A DNA stretch of 64,000 bases, taken from positions 1 to 64,000 of the forward strand of contig CBDBKC010000038.1 in the NCBI GenBank assembly GCA_965206655.1. Reading direction: 5' to 3'. The position numbers and the translations under genes were made by a program. A model generated the notes under the pieces. That model was not told the origin of the DNA, ran no database searches, and was given only the letters and a program-made list of their open reading frames with translations. This DNA is from JAPPLB01 sp965206655. GTDB lineage: Bacteria > Acidobacteriota > Terriglobia > Bryobacterales > UBA6623. This document shows positions 16,778-25,368 of the stretch, piece after piece (the stretch's first letter is position 1; each line of letters begins with the position of its first letter).

Positions 16778-19344
16778 ATGAAGAAGTCCCGTTTTGGGGA
16801 GATCCTCTGCGTTTGGACCTTCCTCATTTGTAGTGCCACCCCGGCGGCGGGTGGAGTTAAAATCCGAGAGTCGCGTTTGTTCGTCGACGGCGCGGCGCTG
16901 ACGGTGCGTGGGGTCGCGTATTCTCCTACGCCGATTGGCCGTGACGGGACGGGTACGCTCGCGAGCGCCGGGTGCTTGTACGCACGCGACTTTCCGCTGA
17001 TCGCCGCGATGGGGGCGAACACCGTTCGAACCACGGGATTGGTGCGTCCGGATGACAGGGCGTTTGGTGCGTTACTCGATCGGACGGGACTGTACTGGTT
17101 AGCCGGGTTTCCCCTCAAGGGCTTCTACGACACCGGTCGGTCGCTGTCTCCGGATTCCGCGGACGGGCAGGCTTTGCGGACCGAGATTCTGGTGGAATTT
17201 CAGGAGTTCGTCCAAGGTTGGAAAGAGGCGCGCGTACTGGCATTCGTTCTTGGGGAGGATGTAGGCCGGGACTACGAAACCAAGTTCGCCGGGAATGTGG
17301 CGGACTATTACTCGTTGCTGGCGGAGGCCGCGGCATGGGCACGGACGGAAGGCGTGCTGCTTACGGCCACGGTTTCAGATCTTGAGCAGGTAGGGTCACC
17401 GGAACAAGGCACGGATGACGCGTCGCAGCCGGACTTGGCTTTCTGGTCGCTGAACCAGCTCGGCGCTGGGCCTCTCGGCGGGGAGTTTGAAGCGCTCCGG
17501 TTACAGACCGCAAAGCCGGTCCTGATTTCGTCGTTTGGAATTGACGCCTACGACGCGGCCGTCGGCCAAGCGGATCAGGCGGCACAGGCGGCGGTCTCGC
17601 TCGCGTCGGCGGAGGCGATCGAAGCACAATCGAGTCAGGGCGTCCTGGGTGGCGTGTATGCCGGGTTTGTCGACGAATGGTGGAGGGCTGGAGATCCGGC
17701 CGTTCAGCAGACGACCGGCTACGGTTTGGCGAGTTCGCCGGACGGCTTTCTGAACCCGGCCTGGCTGGGGTTGTTTCGGGCTTCGGCGAGTCAGGTCGAA
17801 GGTTTAGACCGTATTCGGCCGCGGGATGTCTACTTCGCCCTGGCTGATGAATGGGGAGGTACGGCGCCGCCGGAGATGTTCGAAGGCGCCCTGCCCAGAA
17901 TAGCCCGGACCGGATCTTCAACATGGCCGGCGGTCTGCCGTTGCTGTCGCCCGGGAGTCTGTTTCTGCTGGAGGGGACGAACCTGGCGTCCGTCGGACGG
18001 TCGGTAGGGGGAGGTGACCTGCCGCTGAGCCTGGGTCCGCTGAGTGTGTGCGTGGCTAACGAAGCGGCGCCGCTGATCTTCGGTGTCGAGAACGAGATTC
18101 GGGGGCAGGTTCCGTGGTCGGTTGAGCCAGGGAGGAAGACGGCTGTTGTGTATCGGGCCGGCGTGCCGAGCGACCCTGTTGAGTTCGACGTTCTGGCAAC
18201 AGCGCCGGGAACCTTTGAGGATGGGGTGTTCCGGCCAGGGCGGCCTTGTCCGGTGAATGAAGAGAACGGTGTTCGGCCCGGGAGCTTTTTGGAGATCTAT
18301 GGATCGGGCTTGGGGCCTGGAGTGGAAGTACTGGCCGATGGTCAGACGCCGTCCGCACCCTTGGCCTTTGAGCAAGGCCCAACCGTTACCATGGGCGGGC
18401 GTGAGTTGACGGTATTGTTCTCCGGTCTCGCGGGCTTCGCGGGAGTGTCACAGACGAACGTCGCGATTGATGACGACTTCGCGGTGGGCTTGGCGGCACT
18501 GGTGGTCAAGCAGGGAGGAGTCGCGAGTAACCCTCACCTGCTTCGGGTTACGAGTGAAGGGGAGCGACCAGGCTTTCGGTTGACTCTGGACGGGCCCGAT
18601 CCGGTTCTATTGCAAGCGGGCGGACCGGCTCAAACGCTGTTCGTCCTGCTGAATGGGCTCAACTCGTTCTGCGACTTGGTGCGCTTTGAACTGAGTGGCG
18701 TGCCGACAGGCGTGATTGCGTCGCTACCCGTCGGGGCGCCCGGGCAGAGCGTGCGACTTACACTACAGGCCGCGGCCGGCGCGCCGCCGGTTGTGAGCCG
18801 TCCCGTGGTGATCACCGGGCGGTCGACGATACCGGAGACCGTTGACGCTGTCTTGCGCGTTACCGTGCTTCCGAGCTTGGGGACAGTTCCGATCCAAGTC
18901 GTTTCGGGCGGCTGGCTGAGCACGGCGCCGGTGGCGAGTTTCGTGGTTCAGGGGAGCGAGATCTATCGAACGACTGGTGGTGGGCCGGGGCGTGGGTTCA
19001 ACTTCGTGACAATTGATCCCGAGACGGGTGTCCTCGGGGCAGTGCGCACATTCGATACTTGGTTGCGTGATGAAGACGTGGTGGCGATGGAGCGTTATCT
19101 GAAGGCGTTGCCGGAGGGCGTCGTCGTTCTCGGGGCGATCGCCGATGAGGGGGCGGCGCGGATCACGCGTGAGACGCGGCGGGTGATTCGCGAGGCGTTG
19201 GGGTCGGGGTTGATTGACCATGTTGAGTTTCGCTATTCGTGGGCTATCGTTACCCGGAAGGGTGCAATGAAGCCGATTGATGAGGGGCTGAATCCGATCG
19301 GGTTGGTTGTTCTGGAGTCGACGTTGACGTTTCCGATGCCTTAA
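16778..19344 (+). pseudogene. Exported hydrolase-like + Solibacter-domain + ILEI-like protein, one-base frameshift
   Basis: Two overlapping frames join into one 855-codon gene if a single C is added near 17889-17891 (the GCGCCCTGCCC stretch). The N-terminal part has a signal peptide and a TIM-barrel-like region (LFVDGAALTVRGVAYSPTPI, MGANTVRTTGLV, FVLGEDVGRDYE, GVYAGFVDEWW) like glycanosyltransferase/GH2-type barrels. Next come two TIGR03437-like Solibacter C-terminal modules (LLSPGSLFLLEGTNL..., then VRPGSFLEIYGSGLGPG...). The end (about residues 750-855) matches the ILEI/FAM3-like domain: GRGFNFVTIDPETG, FDTW, LKALPEGVVVLGAIADEGA, SWAIVTRKGA. The frameshift may be a sequencing error; otherwise the C-terminal modules are lost. 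Confidence 0.7.
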
Positions 19345-19353
19345 GCCGAAGGC

Positions 19354-20958
19354 TCAGATCTGGAACGACCAGTTCCTGACGGCTTCGGGCTGGACCCACT
19401 TGCGGATGCCCTCTATTTGATTTTCCCTCCAGTACTCAGGCCAGTTGATGGTCTCCGGTCCCCAGGGGATCTTCTCGCGGTCCGCCGGGCTGAGGCGAGC
19501 GTAAGCGTCGCGGATGTTGCGGGTCTCGAAGATGTAGCGGTTTTCGAGGATGAAGGGCATGTACTGGTCGATCGTCTGATCGCGGAGGTGCGCTTGCAAG
19601 GTCAGCGTACGGTGTGAGCTGATCCAATCATCAAGGAGACCCTCGGTCGGGATGGGTGTGTTCTTGAGTTTGTCTTGAATCGCGATGAGGATACGCCGGC
19701 TTGCTTCGATCCGGCGCGTTCGACTTTCACGGTTTTCCCGGATACGGTGGGCGGGAAGGAAGCGCGGGCCTAGGGAGGATCGGAGCCAGAACGGTATCTT
19801 GGCAGCGCCGGATCCATTGCGGTTGACGTGGCGTGCCTCGTCGCAAAGGAGTTGGATGAGGGGCCCGAGCGCGAAGGGGTTTGTGTCGGCGGACCCGAGC
19901 TGATAAACCGGCCGATGCTCGCCGGCCAGAAGCAATGCCCCGCAAGCGATGGTGGCCGCAGCCACCTGGTCGACCGGAATGATCTCGAGCGGAATGTCGG
20001 GGCGGGCGGGCCAGTCGGTCATCCCGCTGAGCGCCATCAGAACGAGAGGCGCGGCGGTACGTCCGCCTTCGATCCAGCCGGGAAAGGGGTATCGCCAGGA
20101 GCTTTCGACGATGGCGGGACGGACGATGGTCCAGTCGAGGCCGGAGGTTTGCTCAAGGACCTGTTCGCCAAGGCTTTTCGAGTAGGTATAGGTGTTGACC
20201 CAGCCCCAGCGCGAGGCTCGGCGGCGACCTAGGGCGACGAGCTGCTCGTTCTTGTCGCGCTCGTCGGCCGGAGATTCAGATATGCGATGGATTTCGGAGC
20301 GCAGGCTGTCGAGTTCTTGGGCAGCGTTGAAGGAATCGTCGCTGGGGCCGGTCCGGTTGGGGTAGAAGCCGGTGATCGGGTCGGTCTCTTCGATGAATCC
20401 GTCGGCCTTGCCTGCGACGTAGCAGGTGGAGACGTGAAGTAGTTTTGCTCCGACGCGCTGGGCGAGGGCGGTCATCTCGATAACGGAATCGACGTTGGCT
20501 CGCAGGGATTGGTCGACGGGCGGGAAGAACTCGACGAGTCCGGCACAGTGGATGATGAGGTCGATGTCGTCGGCCCAGCCGGGGTCGCTGACGCCGGCAT
20601 TCGGCTCGGCGGCGTCGCCGGCCCATACGCGGATCTTGGCGTGGAGGAAGTCGCGGCCCCGGGCGGCCACCAGAGGCTCAAACGCCGGTGAATCGAGGAC
20701 TTCCCGTTCAACACGCGCGGCCGCGGTTTGATCGCGCCGAGGGCGGATGAGCAGGTGGACTTGACCGATATCGGGGTAGCGGTCGAGCAGCAGGGCGAGG
20801 AGAACTTTGCCCAAGAAGCCGTTGCCGCCGGTCAAGATGACCTGGCGGCCTGCCAGCGCTGAAGAGACGTCGATCAAGGATTTATGAGAGGAAGACGGCG
20901 CGAGGCGGTCGTGTTTGTAACCTAGCGAGCGGCTCTTTCGGGTGTCAAGCGCACTCAT
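19354..20958 (-). CDS. NAD(P)-dependent thioester/fatty-acyl reductase-like protein
   Basis: Extended short-chain dehydrogenase of the male-sterility/thioester-reductase group, which reduces acyl thioesters to aldehydes or alcohols. The dinucleotide-binding loop TGGNGFLGK lies near residue 42, CAGLVEFFPP and LLHVSTCYVAG follow, and the catalytic pair is in YTYSKSLGE (Y-x3-K). The C-terminal 200 residues carry the family's helical region. The frame is open a further 41 codons upstream, but the ATG at 20958 overlaps the end of the HAD gene by 14 bases, which suggests translational coupling, and removes a low-complexity Pro/Ser extension. Substrate is unknown. Confidence 0.8.
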   Translation of the reverse strand: MSALDTRKSRSLGYKHDRLAPSSSHKSLIDVSSALAGRQVILTGGNGFLGKVLLALLLDRYPDIGQVHLLIRPRRDQTAAARVEREVLDSPAFEPLVAARGRDFLHAKIRVWAGDAAEPNAGVSDPGWADDIDLIIHCAGLVEFFPPVDQSLRANVDSVIEMTALAQRVGAKLLHVSTCYVAGKADGFIEETDPITGFYPNRTGPSDDSFNAAQELDSLRSEIHRISESPADERDKNEQLVALGRRRASRWGWVNTYTYSKSLGEQVLEQTSGLDWTIVRPAIVESSWRYPFPGWIEGGRTAAPLVLMALSGMTDWPARPDIPLEIIPVDQVAAATIACGALLLAGEHRPVYQLGSADTNPFALGPLIQLLCDEARHVNRNGSGAAKIPFWLRSSLGPRFLPAHRIRENRESRTRRIEASRRILIAIQDKLKNTPIPTEGLLDDWISSHRTLTLQAHLRDQTIDQYMPFILENRYIFETRNIRDAYARLSPADREKIPWGPETINWPEYWRENQIEGIRKWVQPEAVRNWSFQI

Positions 20959-21589
20959 GGTCAATCCACTCACGGAACTGTTGAGTTGCCGTAAAGGTGT
21001 GGAGCGGTTTGAGGGAATCGAGGGCGTTGTAGTCGGCGGTGGCGGCCCAGGCGGCCCCGAGCGGCGTCGCTCCGATGTCATGGGCCGAACGGATGTCGGA
21101 CGGGGCGTCGCCGATGCAGGCGATCTCCGTGGGAGGTAGCTTCCAGGCCTCCAGAACCTTGCGCATGCATTGCGGTTTGACGCCTCCGCGAGGGGAGCCG
21201 GCCTCGACGATGTCGAAGACGTCCGCCATGCCCATCTCCTCGAGTGAAATTTTGGCGCTGCCGGGTCCTTTGCCGGTAACGATGGCTAGACGGATGTCGC
21301 GCTCTTGTAGAAGCGATAAGGCTTCGGGGATTCCGGGAAAGGGCTCGCGGCAGGTTGCGTGGGCTTGGCGGTACTCGTGTAGGTACATGTCGAGGGCGTC
21401 TCGCCAGGTGTCGGGGAACATGTCCTGGAAGATGCCGTCCTCGGTCGGGCCGAACATGGCGCGGATTTGTTGGTCGGTGTACTCGCGTTTCAGGTAGTGA
21501 CGGAATGTGACTCGGAAGGCGGCAAAGCACACGGGGAGAGTGTCGCCGAGGGTTCCGTCGAGGTCGAAGATGAGGCCGCGGAGGTTCAT
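20945..21589 (-). CDS. HAD-superfamily phosphatase (phosphoglycolate phosphatase-like)
   Basis: A 214-residue Haloacid-dehalogenase-type hydrolase. Motif I is FDLDGTLGDT at the N-terminus with the nucleophilic and acid/base aspartates, motif II is the T of IVTGKG, the lysine of motif III is in GGVKPQC, and motif IV is GDAPSDIRSA. A helical cap occupies residues 18-85, typical of the Gph/PGMB group. It is the first gene of a two-gene unit with the thioester reductase, overlapping it by 14 bases. The natural phosphate ester cannot be told. Confidence 0.88.
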   Translation of the reverse strand: MNLRGLIFDLDGTLGDTLPVCFAAFRVTFRHYLKREYTDQQIRAMFGPTEDGIFQDMFPDTWRDALDMYLHEYRQAHATCREPFPGIPEALSLLQERDIRLAIVTGKGPGSAKISLEEMGMADVFDIVEAGSPRGGVKPQCMRKVLEAWKLPPTEIACIGDAPSDIRSAHDIGATPLGAAWAATADYNALDSLKPLHTFTATQQFREWIDHECA

Positions 21590-21773
21590 GGTTTTTGCGG
21601 AGATCGTGAAGTAACCAAAGGATAGCGTAGCCGGTGGTGGCGCTCCGGGGGGGATTGTGGAGGCAGGTGGGGTGCGCCGTGTTTTGCGGGTTGGGGGTTG
21701 GTGGGGTTTGTTTCGTATTTTTTGTTCTCGGTGTCTCCTTACGGGGGTTGGATGCCTTGGTTGCTTGGTTTGG

Positions 21774-22670
21774 TCAGCGGTTCGGAGGGTCTGGGTCGGG
21801 CTCGGAGCCCCTCACTTGCGTTCGGGGTTCGGTTGGGTCGTTTGTGTAAGTGGTTTGGTTTGTGTTGGTTGGGAGTTGGTGGGTTGGTTTGGTATTTTCT
21901 CCTCTTAGGCGGGCTCTTTCGGCTGGGTCTAGGGATTGCTCCAGGGTGATGGGGGCGTCGGGGTCGTGGGTTGGGGGTGGCGGACTCGCCTCAAACGGGT
22001 CGGTGGGGGGAGGCGGGGTGTATTCGGGCTCGGATTGGGGCGGGCGGCGGCGGAGATGGTCGGGTTCGGATGGGGGTAGGGATGCTGCGATGCGGCTTTC
22101 GCGGAGCTTTGTGAATTCTTGTATGGCGCCGTTGAATTGGCGCAGCAGGCGGGCGCCGTAGCGGCTGTAGGTGTCGAGCGTGCGGTCTTGATGGGACATG
22201 GCGTCGCCGAAGATCTCGGTTTCGCGGAGAGCTTCGACGGTTTCGGGACTGAGACCGGTGCCGTAGCCGGCTGGGTCGTCGTCGATGTTTGGGTCGCCGT
22301 AGATGTTTGGGTCGTCAGGGCCGGTGTGAGTTTCGGCCCGGTAGCGGCGACGGTCGGCGACGGCGTGGATGGTGATGGAGGTTTCGATGCGGGTGAGGCG
22401 TCGAAGTCTCCACTCGGCGTCTAGCATTTGGCGGACTAGGGAGAACTCGAGGAAGTTGGCGGGTTGGAGGTCGCGCTCTAGGCTGGTGAGATGGCCGTCG
22501 TATTCGTGGAGGTTTTCGCCGGGTAGGACGGCTTGTTTGGCTAGGAGGCCGTGTTTGATGGCATTTTGGGAGGAACGTTGTTTGCCTTGGTCGGTGCGGG
22601 GGCCGGTGGAGTGTTGGGCGTTTTGTTGGTTGGCTTGGATCTTGTCGCGGGAAATGTTTTCTTGTGTCAT
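21774..22670 (-). CDS. Conserved acidobacterial-type protein with QANQQNAQHSTGP motif
   Basis: A 298-residue protein from an ATG at 22670 with an AAGGAA ribosome binding site. The N-terminus QANQQNAQHSTGPRT and SQNAIKHGLLAK matches a widespread, uncharacterised family (QANRRNAQ-STGP-T--GK-RSS-NA-RHGL) often seen in Acidobacteria genomes, as I recall. The middle is helical with a YSRYGARLLRQFNGAI stretch. The last 90 residues are Pro/Thr/Asp-rich and look disordered. No function is known. Two strong hairpins lie in its leader, and an IS200-like element sits 150 bases upstream. Confidence 0.75.
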   Translation of the reverse strand: MTQENISRDKIQANQQNAQHSTGPRTDQGKQRSSQNAIKHGLLAKQAVLPGENLHEYDGHLTSLERDLQPANFLEFSLVRQMLDAEWRLRRLTRIETSITIHAVADRRRYRAETHTGPDDPNIYGDPNIDDDPAGYGTGLSPETVEALRETEIFGDAMSHQDRTLDTYSRYGARLLRQFNGAIQEFTKLRESRIAASLPPSEPDHLRRRPPQSEPEYTPPPPTDPFEASPPPPTHDPDAPITLEQSLDPAERARLRGENTKPTHQLPTNTNQTTYTNDPTEPRTQVRGSEPDPDPPNR

Positions 22671-22691
22671 GACTGGGGAATTCCTTTCAGG

Positions 22692-22733
22692 CCGGCATGA
22701 GTGCCGGTCGCTAGTGGTCCGAAGTTGTCGGAC
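22692..22733 (-). promoter_or_regulatory. Paired hairpins in the leader of the QANQQNAQ-family gene
   Basis: Two perfect 6-bp stems stand side by side: CCGGCA-TGAG-TGCCGG (22692-22707) and GTCCGA-AGTTG-TCGGAC (22717-22733). Both lie between the IS200-like element and the AAGGAA ribosome binding site, so they would be in the mRNA leader. The pairing is seen; a regulatory role is inference. Confidence 0.35.
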
Positions 22734-22821
22734 GGTTTGTGATTGAGTTCCGCGCCTGGCGGCGCGACGCGCAGGTTGACACCCGCGCCTCCTTCGCTTG
22801 GCTCGTGCGGTTACGGAAAGG

Positions 22822-23430
22822 CTAAACAACCACCACCTGAAAGGCGGTGGGTTCATTTACGACTGAAAGTCGGCTTGCGGCTGAAGCCGCCTGAAGAAGC
22901 CCCGGCTCAGAGCCGGCTCAAGGCTTGGTGGGCGCTGTGATCTTGAATCCCTCTTCATCCTCGTCCCATTGCTGGCTCTCGATGTAATTCTTGATCGTTT
23001 CCTCGTCCACCGTCGCGCAGAAATATCCGCGCGCCCACAGGTGTTGCCCCCAGTATCGCTTCCGCAATTCCCCAAACTCATCTTGCAGCCGTCGCGACGA
23101 CCTACCTTTCACATACTGCACCAGCTTCGACGGCGCCAACTGCGGCGGTGCCGATACCAAGACATGCACATGATCCGGCGACACCGCACCCCGAATCACT
23201 ACGACGTCTCGCGCTTGGCAGCTCTGTCGGATCAGATCCCGTGTCCGCTCCGCCACCCTGCCCCGCAAGACTTTGTAGCGATATTTCGTGATCCAGACCA
23301 GGTGATACTTGATGTCGTAGACTGCGTGCGCCCCTCGCCGATATTCGCCCATCCCCCTATTCTCATCCAGACCCGCTTGAAGCTGACCGCCTGAAAGGCG
23401 GTGGGTTTAGACCTGGTGATGGAACTAAAT
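22822..23430 (-). mobile_element. IS200/IS605-family element, copy 1 (609 bp)
   Basis: Shared sequence with the copy at 45141-45758 defines the limits to within a few bases. The element holds only a TnpA gene. Both ends carry the same hairpin (CCGCC-TGAAA-GGCGG type). The side 3' of tnpA adds three further stems: CGACT-GAA-AGTCG, GCGGC-TGAA-GCCGC and CCGGC-TCAGA-GCCGG. In this copy the outermost left stem has one mismatch (CCACC for CCGCC). It is 9 bp shorter than copy 2 because of an internal deletion in tnpA. Confidence 0.88.
22918..23352 (-). CDS. tnpA: IS200-type HUH transposase TnpA (9-bp deletion form)
   Basis: Y1 HUH single-strand transposase of 144 residues. The HUH motif is HVHVLV (with preceding SPDH) and the catalytic tyrosine is in NYIESQQW. 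N-terminal HLVWITKYRYKVLRG is typical. Compared with the second copy it lacks Gly-Ala-Val between CATV and DEET, and has N for K before the catalytic Tyr. The lost 9 bases lie between short direct repeats (CCACCG), consistent with replication slippage. The lost residues are close to the active-site helix, so activity may be affected. Confidence 0.92.
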   Translation of the reverse strand: MGEYRRGAHAVYDIKYHLVWITKYRYKVLRGRVAERTRDLIRQSCQARDVVVIRGAVSPDHVHVLVSAPPQLAPSKLVQYVKGRSSRRLQDEFGELRKRYWGQHLWARGYFCATVDEETIKNYIESQQWDEDEEGFKITAPTKP

Positions 23431-23797
23431 AAGAAAGGGGGACTCCTGCCGCTTTGGACTGTTGGGTCCTTGGTGCGGCGGGTGTCCCCGCTGTTTTCGT
23501 TGGTCTGTTCCTAGGATAGCTTGGGGTGCAAGTTTTCCTGAGGTAGGGCGGTCTTGGCGCACACCACGGGCGTTCAGAGCAGGCTCACTTGGCTGATGCC
23601 GAGTGCGATCGCGATTTCGCAACACCTTTCTGCTCCGGTGGCTCAAACCCACTTCTTTTGAAAGACTTAACTCCCCGTTCCACCCTGCCGCTGCTGGTTA
23701 TCAAGGAGGCTCTTTGACCCGGATTCCCACTTTAGTTTCGATTCTGCTAACCATCGGGTGGCCTCGGACGCCTTTATTTATGCGGGTTGGAAAGCAC

Positions 23798-24889
23798 TCA
23801 AGGCGCTGAGGAGTGGAGTGCGGTCGTTTGGTGAGGCCAGGAAAGAAGGGACACGTTGCTGTTCGCTGAGAAAAGCTTGCCTATGTGAGCGTATCGTCGC
23901 ACGATGGCAAGAGCCGGGGAAGCGGAAGCGGGCTCTGCTGGAGAGCAACCCGCCGAGGAATACCCGGCTGCGGACTCATCGAAACGATGAGCGCGGGGTG
24001 CGGCCTCCGTGCCGCATCCCGTCTTCGCCAACACCCGATCGGATCGATAGATCCGCCCCTGCCTGGAAAACTCCGGCGGCGTTAAGCCGCCGTCCCGCCC
24101 CGCCGCGAACGCTTCTTCGAACTCTACGGGCGGCACGTACCCTAACGCCGAGTGGAGCCGCTTGCGATTGTAAATCCGTTCGATGAAAGCGCCGATCTGG
24201 GCCTGCGCCTCGGCCAACGTGGCGTATTCGTTGCAATGAACTTCCTCGGTTTTGAGAGTCTTGATGAAGCTCTCGGCGAAGGCGTTGTCGTAGGGGTTTC
24301 CTTTGCGACTCATCGAGATCGTCACGTCGTTTTCGCGCAGCTTGTCGACGTATTTGTGCGACGCATACTGCGTACCCTGGTCGGAATGATGCAGCAAGCC
24401 TGGTTTCGGCCGGCGCTGCCGGAGAGCCTGATCGAGAGCCGCAAGCGGCAGTTCGGTCTCCAAGCTGGGGCCCACCGCCCAACCCACGACACGTCGCGAG
24501 AACAAGTCCAAGATCAGCGCCGCGTAGACGAACTCGTGAACGAGTCGAATGTAGGTGATGTCGGCCGCCCACAACTGATTCGGACCCGTCGGTGTGAAAT
24601 CCCGCGCCCGGTTCGGATAGACTCGCCAACCATGTGTGGAATCGGTCGTTTTCTTCGATCGCCGCTTGCGCAGGCGCAGTAGATTGTCTTCGCGCATCAT
24701 CCGTCGAATCCGTGTTTCGCCGACCTGCCAGCCGCGTCGTTTCAGTTCCCCTGTCAAACTCCGATAGCCGTAGAACGGATTCTCCAACGCCGCTTCGTGC
24801 AGTGCGTCGCGCAGACTCATCTCCCACTCGCTCTCGCGCCCCGGCTTGCGATACAAGCTTGCTCGCGAGAGTCCGCTGAGCTTGCACAT
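23798..24889 (-). CDS. IS3-family transposase OrfB (DDE integrase)
   Basis: Integrase-type transposase with the DDE triad visible: D in WAADITYI, D in HHSDQGTQYAS, E in NAFAESFIKTLKTEE. Residues upstream of the first ATG (in-frame LIRSAAWQGKLSVRE) also look like family sequence, and this frame is -1 relative to OrfA, so production as an OrfAB fusion by frameshifting is likely. The last 70 or so residues look non-native, and the stop codon lies 14 bases outside the element, in IS1380 DNA, so the C-terminus here is probably extended by loss of the usual stop. Confidence 0.88.
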   Translation of the reverse strand: MCKLSGLSRASLYRKPGRESEWEMSLRDALHEAALENPFYGYRSLTGELKRRGWQVGETRIRRMMREDNLLRLRKRRSKKTTDSTHGWRVYPNRARDFTPTGPNQLWAADITYIRLVHEFVYAALILDLFSRRVVGWAVGPSLETELPLAALDQALRQRRPKPGLLHHSDQGTQYASHKYVDKLRENDVTISMSRKGNPYDNAFAESFIKTLKTEEVHCNEYATLAEAQAQIGAFIERIYNRKRLHSALGYVPPVEFEEAFAAGRDGGLTPPEFSRQGRIYRSDRVLAKTGCGTEAAPRAHRFDESAAGYSSAGCSPAEPASASPALAIVRRYAHIGKLFSANSNVSLLSWPHQTTALHSSAP

Positions 24890-25353
24890 TTCGCGAACGC
24901 TCAGCTTGCCCTGCCACGCCGCGGATCGGATCAGTTCGCCGATCCGCCGCCGCCACTGACGAGTGTTTTGTGGCGTAGATCTTCGACACGTCGCAAGGCT
25001 TGCTGCAAAAAATCGATATCGAGGGCTTGTTGGCCGATCTTGCGTTCCAGCGCCGCAACGCGGGCTTCGTCTTCGCGGCCACGTGCGACGCGTGGTTCAG
25101 CACCGGGCCGTCGCCCCGAGCCGGGAAAGGCCTCGTCGCCGTAGCGCTCCAACTGCGCAGCCCAGTCGTAGAGCTTGGCGCGCTTAACATCCAGCTCCCG
25201 CGCCAGCGCCGACGCTGACTCGCCTCCCAACAGCCGTCGCGCCGCTGCCACCTTGAACTCCTTCGTGAATCTCCTCTGGGACATCCCATCCTCCTCTCCA
25301 TTCGATGGTACGCTGTCCCTCCTCTACCGGTCTCATTTTCCGTCCGCACTCCA
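23814..25353 (-). mobile_element. IS3-family element inserted inside IS1380 copy 1
   Basis: 1540 bp, bounded by inverted repeats TGGAGTGCGG (left) and its complement CCGCACTCCA (right). It is flanked by a 4-bp target duplication GGAG (23810-23813 and 25354-25357). The uninterrupted site GCTGAGGAGATCAAC is preserved in IS1380 copy 2 near 33220. The inserted point is exactly the Shine-Dalgarno sequence of the IS1380 transposase, and the duplication leaves a GGAG on the transposase side. Confidence 0.93.
24931..25284 (-). CDS. IS3-family OrfA (helix-turn-helix)
   Basis: A 117-residue OrfA with an N-terminal helix-turn-helix (RRFTKEFKVAAARRLLGGES, then SALARELDVKRAKLYDW) that recognises the element ends. 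A C-terminal heptad-rich segment (ALERKIGQQALDIDFLQQAL) forms the leucine zipper used for multimerisation. It precedes OrfB in the usual IS3 order, with OrfB in the -1 frame. Confidence 0.9.
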   Translation of the reverse strand: MSQRRFTKEFKVAAARRLLGGESASALARELDVKRAKLYDWAAQLERYGDEAFPGSGRRPGAEPRVARGREDEARVAALERKIGQQALDIDFLQQALRRVEDLRHKTLVSGGGGSAN

Positions 25354-25368
25354 GGAGATCAACACCCA

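Noticed and set aside
21634..21949. Plus-strand open frames rich in Gly, Val, Trp and Leu.
   Set aside because: They are antisense to the proline-rich tail of the 21774 gene or in its 3' flank, and have no homologous look.
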